Made by a program: the position numbers and the translations under genes. From Terrimonas_A sp036262095 (GTDB lineage Bacteria; Bacteroidota; Bacteroidia; Chitinophagales; Chitinophagaceae): 64,000 nucleotides of DNA. Positions 17,412 to 26,674 of the stretch are shown here, in pieces. The stretch spans positions 26,220-90,219 of the forward strand of contig DATAJQ010000054.1 in assembly GCA_036262095.1 (NCBI GenBank), given 5' to 3'. The notes below the pieces were generated by a model that was given only the letters and a program-made list of their open reading frames with translations, searched no databases and was not told the DNA's origin. The stretch's first letter is position 1; each line of letters opens with the position of its first letter.

Positions 17412-17819
17412 TCAGGCTGTTTGGCCCAAAGGAGGCGCACCGCTGAAATCAATAAAGCCATGCGTTTCAGGATCGACATTGTCGTCATTGGCATTTGATG
17501 TGCTCCACAATAATTTAATCTTTCCTTCCATTAGTTTGCGGTACTTATCGCTGAATGTAAATACGCCATCCTTTAATGTAATCGTATGCCTGTCGAATGA
17601 AATGATCCTGTTCAATGCCACCAGTGTTGACCGGTTTACCCGGCAAAACTGGTCGGCAGGCAGGATCGTTTCCAATTGTTTAATACTCAGGAAAGGGATA
17701 TAAATACCATGATCTGTCACGATCTTCACGTGATGATCAAGCGATAAGATGTAACGGATCTCGGTGATAGCAATACGGATATATTTCTTCTTAAGATGAA
17801 TGAAAAAAAAGGATTGCAT
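17412..17819 (-). CDS. Stand-alone LytTR DNA-binding protein (copy 1)
   Basis: 135 residues, almost all LytTR domain: MQSFFFIHLKKKYIRIAITE, ILSLDHHVKIVTDHGIYI, LKQ-type loop LSIKQLETILPADQFCRVNR and the C-terminal strand FTFSDKYRKLMEG. No receiver domain is attached and no kinase lies next to it. A Gly/Asn/Asp-rich tail of about 30 residues follows. It is a close paralogue of the LytTR protein at 34342-34722, sharing the first 11 residues exactly. A hairpin with the same loop sequence occurs near both genes. Likely a transcription factor; targets unknown. Confidence 0.9.
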   Translation of the reverse strand: MQSFFFIHLKKKYIRIAITEIRYILSLDHHVKIVTDHGIYIPFLSIKQLETILPADQFCRVNRSTLVALNRIISFDRHTITLKDGVFTFSDKYRKLMEGKIKLLWSTSNANDDNVDPETHGFIDFSGAPPLGQTA

Positions 17820-17929
17820 GGTTTAATGATTTTACAGGATAAGAAATTGATAACCGACAATGATCTCTGGAAACTAGAAAAACAGCGGGTAATATCATGC
17901 AGGCAATCTGCTGCAGGCGAGCGCGAGCA

Positions 17930-18085
17930 TCAGGCAAACATAGCGGTTGCGCTGATCATTAAAATACTTATTGGGATAATCCGGGCGCATAAGTTCATGA
18001 AAAGATAATTCAGCAAAGCAGCACAAACAAGCCACAAATAGGCACCAAGCCCGATTCCCGCCGTAAACAGGTAATCCACAGACAT
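17930..18085 (-). CDS. Possible very small membrane protein
   Basis: 51 codons from ATG at 18085, giving two hydrophobic stretches (YLFTAGIGLGAYLWLVCAAL and ARIIPISILMISATAMF) separated by a short polar loop. It is on the same strand as LytTR copy 1 and just downstream of the hairpin at 18107-18127. There is no homologue I recognise and the hydrophobicity could be accidental, so this is a weak call. Confidence 0.25.
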   Translation of the reverse strand: MSVDYLFTAGIGLGAYLWLVCAALLNYLFMNLCARIIPISILMISATAMFA

Positions 18086-18106
18086 GAGACCAATATGGCT
18101 TATATA

Positions 18107-18127
18107 GGGGGAAGTAGACACCTCCCC
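18107..18127. promoter_or_regulatory. Imperfect hairpin with GTAGACAC loop (copy 1)
   Basis: GGGGGA...CTCCCCC arms around AGTAGACAC. The same loop occurs in a perfect hairpin at 34232-34251, and both lie next to LytTR genes. It may be an operator or an RNA hairpin. Confidence 0.45.
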
Positions 18128-18372
18128 CGTTGCTTCACATGAGAAAACGAAAAAACCAAGATGCTAAAACACTAAATTTTATCAGATTTCAGGCAAAATA
18201 GTACAGGTCATTCTGTAAAAACCTTTCACTGCATAAACCGGCAGGCCGGCAACGTGAACTGCCTTTAATCACTTTTTTAATAAAAAATTAGTAACAAAGA
18301 AGTTATTTTGCCGTCCTATATAAATCATCTTTATTCTAAATTTATTTTTTGTTAACCTGAGTAAGCGCCTTA

Positions 18373-21045
18373 ATGGACAAGCAGGATCGTATATGGCAGC
18401 TATATGCACGGAAAATGGCCAACGAAGCATCTGAGGAAGAATTGCGGGAGTTGGCCGACCTGATCAGGGATGATCCGTCTATGGATATGCAATTGCAACT
18501 GCTGACAGAATTCTGGAACAGTAGTCCTCCTATACGGTCAACTGAAAATGATGAGGCATTCAACCGGATCATCATGCAGGCGGAAGAACCGGAAAACACT
18601 CCTCTCAGGGCCTTCAAACCAGTGGTCAAGGCGAAAACACCCGAAACAAAGCCACGCGTAACGCCCAGGCTCCGGTCTTTCAATAAAGGAATCCTTCATA
18701 ATTATGCAGCAGTTGCCTGGCGCAACCTGGTGCGTAATAGAAGTTTTTCGATCATCAATATTACAGGACTGGCCCTGGGAATGGTAAGTGCAGTGGTGAT
18801 CCTGCTCTGGATATTCCACGAATTGAGCGTTGACCAGTTCCATTCAAAAAAAGACCGGGTTTACCAGGTATTGAGCCGGGGCTCATTCGACGGCAAAGTG
18901 GGGGTTTGGGAAACAACTCCCAAGCCATTGATGGCAACCCTGAAAAACGATTACCCCCAGGTAGAAACTGCCGCACGCATCAATTGGGTAAGCGTATTTG
19001 TGTTGCATGCAGGCAGCCAGCAATTGCAGGTACCAGGTTTTTTTACCGATCCTGATTTTTTCAACATATTCGATTTTCCGCTGCTGAAAGGAGATCCCAA
19101 AACCGCCCTAAGCAATGAATACTCCATTGTTCTTACGGAAAAAATGGCAAAGAACCTGTTTGGCAACACAGATGTAATGGGACATACCCTCCGAATAGAC
19201 AGCAGCGATTATTTTACTGTCACCGGTATAGTTAAGGATCTTCCTTCCAACACAGACTTTAATTTCAATTATCTCCTGCCCTGGAGCTATATGAAAAAAG
19301 TGGGTTGGGAAGATACGCTTTGGCATGCCAACAATGTACAAACCTTTGCACTGCTAAAGCCTGGTGTCACAGAACAAACAGCCAATAAGCTTTTTGCCAA
19401 TATCGTCCGGAAGCATTCCGGGTTGGATAATGAGTTGTTTGTGCACCCAATGACCAAATGGCATCTTTACTCCAATTTTGAGAATGGGGTAAGTTCAGGC
19501 GGAAATATTGAAATGGTACATCTCTTCAGCATCATTGCCGGCTTTATATTACTGATCGCCTGTATCAATTATGTGAATATGAGCACGGCCAGGAGTCAGA
19601 AAAGGGCACGTGAAGTAGGCATCCGGAAGGTGGTGGGCGCCGGCAGAGGTTCACTCATCACACAATTTCTTGGAGAGTCCATCCTGATAGCTTTCCTGGC
19701 CGGGATTATCGCATTGGGGCTGCTTCAGCCCACACTGATCGGCTTCAATCATCTCATCAACGCGAAACTTTCAATCCCTTATAGCAGTATTACTTTCTGG
19801 CTTACGACAATAGGATTTATCCTGTGCACCGGAGTACTTGCCGGTATCTACCCGGCTTTTTACCTGTCTTCTTATGAACCGGTGCGCGTACTGAAAAGCA
19901 ATTTCAAAAGGATAAAGATCTTTGTCACTCCCCGGAAATTACTGGTCACTCTTCAATTTTCCTTTGCTATCATACTGATCATTTGCACCATCGTTATTTA
20001 TCGGCAGATCAGGCATACACAACAAAGAGACCCCGGTTATAACGGAGCTGGTCTTGCCTATATGTATGTAAAGGGAGAAATGGAAAAGAATTATCCGCAG
20101 ATAAGGGAAGACCTGATCAAAAGCGGGGCCATCATCAGCATCGCCAGGTCAAATTGCCCAATTACGGATATATGGGGTGTATCGGATGCCTACCAATGGG
20201 AAGGGCAGCCCTCAGGCAAACGTTCGATAATAATCAATTATACTGCAGATAAAAATTATGCGTCAACGGTTGGTCTGAAATTGTTGCAAGGCCGTGATAT
20301 AGATGTATACACCTACCCTTCCGATTCCTCGGCAGTGCTACTCAACCAGGCTGCAGTGAAACTGATGGGCTTTACAAATCCTATTGGCCAGCACATCAAG
20401 GAATATGACCGCGATCTTCAAGTGGTAGGGGTTGTCAATAATTTTATTCCAAACAGACCTTACCAGGCTTTTATGCCGGCCGCTTTCCGGGGAGATACTA
20501 AACATTTCGGCGCCATTTCGTTCAGGCTTAACCGGGAAAATGAGAGGGAAGACAATCTTGCCACGATCGCCGGCGTGTTTAAAAAATATAATTCCGAATA
20601 TCCTTTTGAGTGTTTTTTTGCTGATGATACCTATGCGCTCAAATTCCGCTACGAAAAAAAATTAGCTACGCTGGCAGCACTTTTCGCCGGACTTACCATT
20701 TCCATTTCCTGCCTGGGTTTGTTTGCCCTGGCAGCCTGTATGGCCGAAAGCCGTATAAAAGAAATAGGCGTACGCAAAGTACTTGGAGCTTCCGTGAGCA
20801 GGATCACCACATTATTGTCGAAAGATTTCTTACCACCCGTACTACTATCCATACTTATTGCCTCGCCGGTCGCATGGTGGAGTATGCACCAATGGCTGCA
20901 GGGTTTCTCTTACCGCACATCTATCAGTTGGTGGGTGTTTGTATTTGCCGCATTGCTGGTGATATTCATCGCTATTGCCACAGTAAGCTACCAGACAGTG
21001 AAAGCAGCTTTGACCAACCCGGTGAAGAGTATCCGGACAGAATAA
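18373..21045 (+). CDS. MacB/FtsX-type ABC transporter permease with N-terminal FecR-like segment
   Basis: 890 residues. Residues 1-80 look like the cytoplasmic N-terminus of FecR anti-sigma factors (RIWQLYARKMANEASEEELR, ELADLIRDDPSMDMQLQLL). A linker leads to a full MacB-type permease: a transmembrane helix (about 122-144) followed by a periplasmic MacB_PCD domain, an FtsX triple helix (about 385-500), a second permease half with its own periplasmic domain, and a last FtsX set near the C-terminus. The repeated motif after each set is REVGIRKVVGAGR and KEIGVRKVLGASV. No ATPase gene is adjacent. The usual role of the family is mechanotransmission-driven export or lipoprotein release. Confidence 0.9.
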   Translation: MDKQDRIWQLYARKMANEASEEELRELADLIRDDPSMDMQLQLLTEFWNSSPPIRSTENDEAFNRIIMQAEEPENTPLRAFKPVVKAKTPETKPRVTPRLRSFNKGILHNYAAVAWRNLVRNRSFSIINITGLALGMVSAVVILLWIFHELSVDQFHSKKDRVYQVLSRGSFDGKVGVWETTPKPLMATLKNDYPQVETAARINWVSVFVLHAGSQQLQVPGFFTDPDFFNIFDFPLLKGDPKTALSNEYSIVLTEKMAKNLFGNTDVMGHTLRIDSSDYFTVTGIVKDLPSNTDFNFNYLLPWSYMKKVGWEDTLWHANNVQTFALLKPGVTEQTANKLFANIVRKHSGLDNELFVHPMTKWHLYSNFENGVSSGGNIEMVHLFSIIAGFILLIACINYVNMSTARSQKRAREVGIRKVVGAGRGSLITQFLGESILIAFLAGIIALGLLQPTLIGFNHLINAKLSIPYSSITFWLTTIGFILCTGVLAGIYPAFYLSSYEPVRVLKSNFKRIKIFVTPRKLLVTLQFSFAIILIICTIVIYRQIRHTQQRDPGYNGAGLAYMYVKGEMEKNYPQIREDLIKSGAIISIARSNCPITDIWGVSDAYQWEGQPSGKRSIIINYTADKNYASTVGLKLLQGRDIDVYTYPSDSSAVLLNQAAVKLMGFTNPIGQHIKEYDRDLQVVGVVNNFIPNRPYQAFMPAAFRGDTKHFGAISFRLNRENEREDNLATIAGVFKKYNSEYPFECFFADDTYALKFRYEKKLATLAALFAGLTISISCLGLFALAACMAESRIKEIGVRKVLGASVSRITTLLSKDFLPPVLLSILIASPVAWWSMHQWLQGFSYRTSISWWVFVFAALLVIFIAIATVSYQTVKAALTNPVKSIRTE

Positions 21046-21050
21046 TCTTA

Positions 21051-21773
21051 TCATCCCTGGTTTAATTGTAGAAAATAATTTACAGCTATCCCGGTGACAA
21101 TGGAGAAGCAAACACTGATCAATGAACCGATCAACACATATTCGGTTTTCTGTTCCTGCTTTTCCTTTTCACTGAACCGCAGTAATCCTTTTGCAGTTAT
21201 TAAAAGCCCGATAGCAGCATATTGATTTTGCAGCAGGAATATCAGGATCAAAGTGCGTTCCAGTATACCGATCCATTTGCCTGCATTGGCCAGGCCGGCA
21301 GCATCGGGCAGCTCTTCCCGCCATTTCCTGGTCATCTGGTCAATGGCAATTCCTGAAGGAAAACTAAGAAACAGAAAAGCCGTTGCAATTACCCAGAAAG
21401 AATAATTATCCCGGACACCAGCCAGAAAAACTGTGATATCAGGCCATTCATAGAATGCGAAACAGAAGCAGGTAAGGATAACCACCAGATGAAGCACCTG
21501 GTCGACCAGGAAATAAATGAATACAGCCGGGCGGTAGGATTTCCAACCATCGATAAGAATATGTGTAATCGAAATAACCAGGGCAAAATACCAGTATTGC
21601 AGCCCCATAAAGATCCAGGCCACCACACCGGCTATTGCGCCGTGCAGATAAAGCGAAGGAGCAGCAAAATGCCGCTGCTGTCTTTGCATTACCCAGCTTT
21701 TGGGTTGCAGCACGAAATCAGCCAGCAAATGTGAAAGCACCAGTTTGATCAGCCAGGTAAGTGCGGAATTCAT
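21051..21773 (-). CDS. DUF3307 membrane protein
   Basis: 240 residues with six or seven hydrophobic helices. The N-terminus LIKLVLSHLLADFVLQPKSW and the segment ISITHILIDGWKSY (His and Asp in membrane helices) are hallmarks of DUF3307. The family's function is unknown. Its start overlaps the satD stop by 4 bp (ATGA type), so the two are translationally coupled. The SatD-DUF3307 pairing is common in Bacteroidota and suggests a shared role. Confidence 0.88.
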   Translation of the reverse strand: MNSALTWLIKLVLSHLLADFVLQPKSWVMQRQQRHFAAPSLYLHGAIAGVVAWIFMGLQYWYFALVISITHILIDGWKSYRPAVFIYFLVDQVLHLVVILTCFCFAFYEWPDITVFLAGVRDNYSFWVIATAFLFLSFPSGIAIDQMTRKWREELPDAAGLANAGKWIGILERTLILIFLLQNQYAAIGLLITAKGLLRFSEKEKQEQKTEYVLIGSLISVCFSIVTGIAVNYFLQLNQG

Positions 21774-22387
21774 AAAGACAATTGTTTAATGAAGTAATCA
21801 AATTTACTTAAAAGCTCTTGCAGCCGGTGCCATTTTGCAGCCTGCGCCTGCCGGTTGATGGTAGGCTGGGTTTTCTTTAGCTTTTTTGCTGCCTGTTGTT
21901 GCGTATGGCCCGACAATAACTCGAAAACGACCAATGCCTGCTTGGGGGTCATGGATTCAAATACATCATCTGCAAATGCAGACAAGATCTCAAATATGTT
22001 GTTGAACAGGTCATGCTCGGTTGTAATAACAAGCAGGCTGTTTTTGCTTTCCATAGTATCAAAAGCACGGCCCGATAATATGAAGGGAATGCCTTTAGCT
22101 GAAGATAGCTGACGGACCGGCGAAGTTTGAACAGCAATGCCTATACTTTGACGGATATCAAAGCTGACACCAGGCTGTTCTATTTTCCGGGCAGCACAGC
22201 GTATTAAAAAAGCGATCCGCAGCGATGCTGAAGCATCTTTTATATATACCTGGAAACTATCTCCCCTGTATACTGAATAAGGATAAGCTTCCGCTATTTT
22301 TGCGACGTCCTTATACAACCTGCTCTCCTCTTTTTTTTGTAAAAGAGTGGAACGAACAAAATCCCCGGTTATAACAGCATTCAGCAT
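21770..22387 (-). CDS. satD: SatD-family regulator
   Basis: 205 residues. The N-terminal part (MLNAVITGDFVRST, YPYSVYRGDSFQVYIKD) is the conserved SatD region, which somewhat resembles a nucleotide-cyclase-like fold with Asp residues at strand ends. The C-terminal 55 residues contain a helix-turn-helix-like segment GHTQQQAAKKLKKTQPTINR. Two TAGCTAA/TTAGCTA dyads lie in the 65 bp upstream of the ATG, consistent with self-regulation. It is co-transcribed with DUF3307. The name comes from the streptococcal sat operon linked to secretion and acid tolerance; the role here is not known. Confidence 0.85.
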   Translation of the reverse strand: MLNAVITGDFVRSTLLQKKEESRLYKDVAKIAEAYPYSVYRGDSFQVYIKDASASLRIAFLIRCAARKIEQPGVSFDIRQSIGIAVQTSPVRQLSSAKGIPFILSGRAFDTMESKNSLLVITTEHDLFNNIFEILSAFADDVFESMTPKQALVVFELLSGHTQQQAAKKLKKTQPTINRQAQAAKWHRLQELLSKFDYFIKQLSL

Positions 22388-22397
22388 ATCAGATAAT

Positions 22398-22420
22398 TTA
22401 TAGCTAAATTAAGCTATTTT
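22398..22420. promoter_or_regulatory. satD operator 1 (imperfect dyad)
   Basis: TAGCTAAATTAAGCTA, an imperfect copy of the dyad at 22425-22450, located 11 bp upstream of the satD ATG. Confidence 0.5.
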
Positions 22421-22424
22421 TTGA

Positions 22425-22450
22425 AATTATAGCTAAAATTAGCTATAATT
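22425..22450. promoter_or_regulatory. satD operator 2 (perfect dyad)
   Basis: Two 12-bp arms, AATTATAGCTAA and TTAGCTATAATT, separated by AA: a perfect inverted repeat 38 bp upstream of satD. Such symmetry is expected for a dimeric DNA-binding protein. Confidence 0.6.
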
Positions 22451-22738
22451 ATAAATTATAGTAAAAAAATGCTATATACTTCCTAAAAAGGGATTTTACC
22501 GATCTGCTTTTCGCCTGAATAAAATATATGAGCAGGCATTGTTGAAAAAAATGATTGGTATTCGATCAAATATCATATAAAGCAATTACTTTTGCCCGGG
22601 GTTATCGTGATACATTAAAGCAGTTAAACTTCCAGGTCCCCGGCAGGCTGAAGAATCTTATTACGGAATTGCTGCTGAGCCCTACGCTTCTTTCATTTTT
22701 CTCCTGTCTTATTATTCACAATTAAGATCATCATCACC

Positions 22739-23302
22739 ATGAAAACTGATTTCTCAGGCAGGAACCTGGAAAGCTATGCGCCGGCCTTTCAGCAAGGGGA
22801 CATGGAAGGAATAAAAATCCTTTTTACCACCTGGTATACTCCTTTATGTGCTTACATTGATTCATTGATACAGCACAAAGCTGTTTCAGAGGAAATTGCT
22901 TCCGAAGCATTTGTCAAAACATGGCATCACCGGCAGCAGCTCAGTTCGGTCAATGCAATCAGAGCTTACCTGTTCACCATTGCCAAAAGGGATGCTTTCC
23001 GCTGGCAACAGTGGCAACAAAAAAACAGGGCCATTTCTTTACCTGATCAATTACCCGCCATCCAGGAGCCTGACCATCACAGTTGCATGGTCAGGATCGA
23101 AACACTCCGCTTACTGCATAAAGCCATCAGGGAACTGCCTCCCCGCTGCCGGCAGGTGTTCCAGTTGCTATACGTACAAGGCAAAAAAACTGCAGAAGTG
23201 GCGAAAGAACTGGCCATATCCCCTTATACAGTCAGGGCGCAAAAAGCAAGAGGGTTAAATCTGTTGCGGCCCAGGCTGCTTTCTTTTTTCGCTGATCAAT
23301 AA
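22739..23302 (+). CDS. ECF-type RNA polymerase sigma-70 factor
   Basis: 187 residues. Region 2 is LFTTWYTPLCAYIDSLIQHK, AVSEEIASEAFVKTWHHR and RAYLFTIAKRDAFRW; region 4 is IRELPPRCRQVFQLLYVQGK, KTAEVAKELAISPYTVRAQK. Length and layout fit the FecI-like Bacteroidota ECF group. Those genes are normally followed by fecR and susC/susD; here the next gene is a convergent T9SS protein, so this sigma factor has no adjacent anti-sigma factor. The FecR-like segment fused to the permease at 18373 is the nearest candidate, but that link is inference. Confidence 0.92.
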   Translation: MKTDFSGRNLESYAPAFQQGDMEGIKILFTTWYTPLCAYIDSLIQHKAVSEEIASEAFVKTWHHRQQLSSVNAIRAYLFTIAKRDAFRWQQWQQKNRAISLPDQLPAIQEPDHHSCMVRIETLRLLHKAIRELPPRCRQVFQLLYVQGKKTAEVAKELAISPYTVRAQKARGLNLLRPRLLSFFADQ

Positions 23303-23321
23303 TAGCTGCCGGGAAAAACGT

Positions 23322-23346
23322 CCCCCTCCGGAAAGAAGGGGAAACG
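23322..23346 (+). terminator. Possible terminator after the ECF sigma gene
   Basis: Arms ACGTCCCC and GGGGAAACGT enclose a short loop, 20 bp after the sigma-factor stop. It has no strong T tract, so it is a weak terminator or a processing hairpin. Confidence 0.35.
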
Positions 23347-23541
23347 TTTACATGTAACAGTTAAAAAACTCCGGTTCATACCGTTTTTTAACCTTTTCAC
23401 TTCATTTTATCCACTATCTGTTCAAATAGTATTGCAGGAATCAAAACACCGTTGTATCCTTGCACTGGTTTTTCATAGGATATTGGATTTTAAACGGGGC
23501 AGGATGTCTATCCAGCCCTTTTTTTATGCCTATATACAAAG

Positions 23542-23574
23542 AAAAAAGGGGCGCTAAAAAGCGCCCCCTTTTTT
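23542..23574. terminator. Bidirectional terminator
   Basis: GGGGCGC / GCGCCCC stem with flanking A6 on the left and T6 on the right, between the convergent sigma and FG-GAP genes. Strong in both directions. Confidence 0.8.
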
Positions 23575-23593
23575 CCCGGTACTCACATTGTCA

Positions 23594-26500
23594 TTATCGG
23601 TTAAAGATCAGCCGAACCGTTCCCACTTTGTTATTATTCTCATCATGAAGTGTTGCCATATATATGCCGGGCTGCAGATCACCCTTCCGGTTCAATACTT
23701 CAGTTTGCTGATGTTCGAGAAGATTGACTTTTCTCATCTCCAGCAATACACCAGCCGTGTTGTAAAGCCGCAGGATATAATTGCCTTTTTCATATCCCGT
23801 TAACCGGATATTGATCTGCTGGCGTGCAGGGTTTGGTGCTGCTGTTATCAAACCAGACAGTTTTTCACCGAATTGCACCAGCGCCGTGTTGGAATAAGTG
23901 AACCTGGTATTATCATCTACCATACGCAGGCGGTAATAGTTATTGCCATAAGCAGGCCTTTCATCAACGTAGGTATAGACATTTTTCTGCTCCCCTCTGG
24001 TAAACACTACCGCAATAACAGAGAAGTTAATACCATCCGTGCTGCGCTCCAGTTCATACCTGTTCAGGCCGATCTCATCTGTTGTCGTCCATTCAAGTTT
24101 CACTTTGCTGTCTGCTTTTTCTCCTTTGAAATTAAGGAGAGTAACAGGCAATGTACCTCCGCAAAGACCGCTATTGAACGTGTATGTTTTTCCGATACCG
24201 TTATTATCGGTTGTGAAGCCAAGTAAGGTACCGACTGTATTACCAAGGTTCAGTAAGCCAACACCAAAATCAAGTGTATTGGCAGGACCACCTACAATAG
24301 AACGGATAAGCTGTGTAGCGCCATTTGTCCGGCCTGCACCTGCAACGCTGTAACCAACCAGTGAAGTAGCGTTTGTACCAAGTAAAGGTGAAACGGTGGG
24401 GGTAACGGACCATGCAGGCGTCGGCACATAAGTTCCACCCGCCTGGCCCCGGTAAATATAGGCAGCGCCACCTGTTACATTGGCTCCTATGAGGGGGACG
24501 TTGGTAGACAAAGGCTCACCCACAATAATATCAGCAAAACCATCACAATCCACGTCCATTGTGTTGTCAATGCTTGCAGCATACATCGCGGACAGATCGA
24601 GGATCTGGCCTGATCCCTGCAACAGTGTAAGCAGGGAAGCTGAGCGTGGTGAATTTAATGTTTGAATAGCGCCAATGGGAGTGCTGGGGCTGGTTGCACC
24701 GGTCTGTTTAGCAAACACACTCAATGTACCTGCTTTTAATTGCAGGCCTCCTACGATATTGCTCAGTATGCTTGATAAAGGAGCACCGATCAGGATATTA
24801 CCATTCTTTGCACCGGCTGCATCTTCCACGCCGCGGACTGAATAACCAAAAAGATTTGCCGCATTGCTTAAAAGGCCGGAGGGATTAGCCTGCAATCTTG
24901 CAGCAGGCGATGTACTTACTCCTGTGGCAGCACCGTTGCCAGCAAAGACATAAGCAGAGCCCCCCAGCACCTGGCCTGAAAGAAGATTGGACACAACGGA
25001 AGCCAGGCTAAGACCACTGGTAAGTGTGCCCAGATTAACTCCTGCAGGAGCACTTACCACTACATCACTGATCCCATCGTTTGTATAATTACCGATTCCA
25101 TCTACACTATATCCGAATAGAAGTCCATCAATCTGCCCGTTCAATACAGGAGTAAGTAAGGGGCCTGCTACCAGCCACAGGGTATTTCCAAGCGGCAACG
25201 CTTCTACAAGGCTCTGAACTGTAGCACCAAGACCAAGCAAACTACCCGTGGGAGGATCCAGCGAACGGATCGTTGTAAATGTATTGGTAGGGTTGCTTAG
25301 GTATACAAAAGCTCCACCGGTCTTTATACTGCTGAGCCCTGAAACTCTTGCATAAGTAGGCGCACCCGCAATGATCTCACCTTTACCATCACCATTCATA
25401 TCCCCTGTTACGGCTACAGAAAACCCTAATAGTGCATTAAGTGTGATAGTTGTGGAGGTCAGTTCTGCAGTAGATAAACTCAGACTAAGCGTATAACCCG
25501 GGAAAGCGCTCGCAAGAGTGGCACCATTATAAAGATAGACCCGGCCTACCTGTCCGCTGATATTTGGTCCGCTGAAATTAAGTGTTATGGTTTCCAATGG
25601 AGCACCCACCACAATATCTGGCACATTATCACCAGTTACATCACCTGCTGATATGCTGATCCCGAATAAACCACCGCCAATTCCTACACTGGGTTGCAAT
25701 ACATGATCAGGAGTAGCAGACAAACCGGTGCTGGAACCATGATAAATGAATACGGCTCCTACTCCCAGAAGGCCGCCTGTACCAGATACCACATCGGCCA
25801 TCCCTGGTGCGCCTACGGCCACATCATCATAACCATCACTATTAATATCTCCAATACCTGCAACGGTGTAGCCGTATAAGCTCTGCACCTGCAATTGAAG
25901 CGTGTTCAGTAAAGCCGGTAAAACACCATCAGCAGAGGTTGTCCACTCAGGAGTTTTGTTGAGCGGGTCTACTGTTACAGGATAAACCGCATTCCTGTCG
26001 TCAACAACCAGTGAAAGCTGCTGACCTTTTTCATCCAGTTCCATATATGCGGGCAAAACCTGGTGCCTGGCGTCCCATACCTTGAGATCGTCATAGGTCA
26101 GTTTTGTACGGTTTTCACCAGACTCGCTTTCATACACCAGTTGTTGGCCGTTTATAAGTTTTGCTTTTAAACGGGATTGGAGGGACAATTTTATTTTCAA
26201 GTGCCCCTCCCCTCCCGGATTTTCATGGATAATGAAATTCTGCCGTAAGCCATTCACGTCATTCCTGTACTCCACATCGGCAAAGCCGAAGTGTTGTACT
26301 AATGTGCTGTTGCTTTTCTCAGTTTTCCTAGGGATAGTAAATTTAAACGGAGCGTCGTTTCGTCCCACTGATTTCAGCGTGAACACAACATTCCAGTCAG
26401 CATCATCCGCTTTCAGCTTCATGGAACGGGCTGTGTAACCATTGGGCTGGATAAGGAATGCTGCACGGTTGGCCGGATTGACTACATGAAAAGTACGATT

Positions 26501-26674
26501 GTCCGATGACCGGAAATCATACTCGAAGTCTTTGATCCAGGCTGCCGCGTTGGAATACCATCCATCGGTGGCGCTTTCCGGTCGTAAAGGAGGTTTAGGG
26601 GAAATTTGCTGGGCTGAGGCTTGTAATAAGCTAAATAAAAAGGCAAGTGTTGCCGTGTAGAGCTTTGCTTTCAT
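23594..26674 (-). CDS. FG-GAP repeat surface protein with type IX secretion signal
   Basis: 1026 residues from the ATG at 26674, where the signal peptide MKAKLYTATLAFLFSLLQAS starts; an upstream start at 26788 would add 38 residues in front of it. The middle has at least six FG-GAP/integrin-alpha-type repeats, each ending in a Ca-binding-like turn such as DINSDGYDDVAVGAPG, DVTGDNVPDIVVGAP and DVDCDGFADIIVGEP, which together make a beta-propeller. About 90 C-terminal residues (PNPARQQINIRLTG, YNTAGVLLEMRKV, LQPGIYMATL) form a type A T9SS sorting domain. It should be secreted across the outer membrane and anchored or released. Ligand unknown; adhesion is a guess. Confidence 0.9.
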   Translation of the reverse strand: MKAKLYTATLAFLFSLLQASAQQISPKPPLRPESATDGWYSNAAAWIKDFEYDFRSSDNRTFHVVNPANRAAFLIQPNGYTARSMKLKADDADWNVVFTLKSVGRNDAPFKFTIPRKTEKSNSTLVQHFGFADVEYRNDVNGLRQNFIIHENPGGEGHLKIKLSLQSRLKAKLINGQQLVYESESGENRTKLTYDDLKVWDARHQVLPAYMELDEKGQQLSLVVDDRNAVYPVTVDPLNKTPEWTTSADGVLPALLNTLQLQVQSLYGYTVAGIGDINSDGYDDVAVGAPGMADVVSGTGGLLGVGAVFIYHGSSTGLSATPDHVLQPSVGIGGGLFGISISAGDVTGDNVPDIVVGAPLETITLNFSGPNISGQVGRVYLYNGATLASAFPGYTLSLSLSTAELTSTTITLNALLGFSVAVTGDMNGDGKGEIIAGAPTYARVSGLSSIKTGGAFVYLSNPTNTFTTIRSLDPPTGSLLGLGATVQSLVEALPLGNTLWLVAGPLLTPVLNGQIDGLLFGYSVDGIGNYTNDGISDVVVSAPAGVNLGTLTSGLSLASVVSNLLSGQVLGGSAYVFAGNGAATGVSTSPAARLQANPSGLLSNAANLFGYSVRGVEDAAGAKNGNILIGAPLSSILSNIVGGLQLKAGTLSVFAKQTGATSPSTPIGAIQTLNSPRSASLLTLLQGSGQILDLSAMYAASIDNTMDVDCDGFADIIVGEPLSTNVPLIGANVTGGAAYIYRGQAGGTYVPTPAWSVTPTVSPLLGTNATSLVGYSVAGAGRTNGATQLIRSIVGGPANTLDFGVGLLNLGNTVGTLLGFTTDNNGIGKTYTFNSGLCGGTLPVTLLNFKGEKADSKVKLEWTTTDEIGLNRYELERSTDGINFSVIAVVFTRGEQKNVYTYVDERPAYGNNYYRLRMVDDNTRFTYSNTALVQFGEKLSGLITAAPNPARQQINIRLTGYEKGNYILRLYNTAGVLLEMRKVNLLEHQQTEVLNRKGDLQPGIYMATLHDENNNKVGTVRLIFNR

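Larger units (their letters stand above)
17820..18372. other. 553-bp region without a confident gene
   Basis: It separates LytTR copy 1 from the FecR/MacB gene. It holds a hairpin at 18107-18127 and one possible 51-codon membrane ORF on the minus strand. The last 130 bp before 18373 are very AT-rich and probably contain the permease promoter, but no exact -7 box is seen. Confidence 0.5.
22388..22738. other. Intergenic region between satD and the sigma factor
   Basis: No gene seen. It holds the two satD operators (22398-22450). An exact TACTTTTG box at 22587-22594 could be a -7 element for the ECF sigma gene, giving a leader of about 140 bases. Confidence 0.5.
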
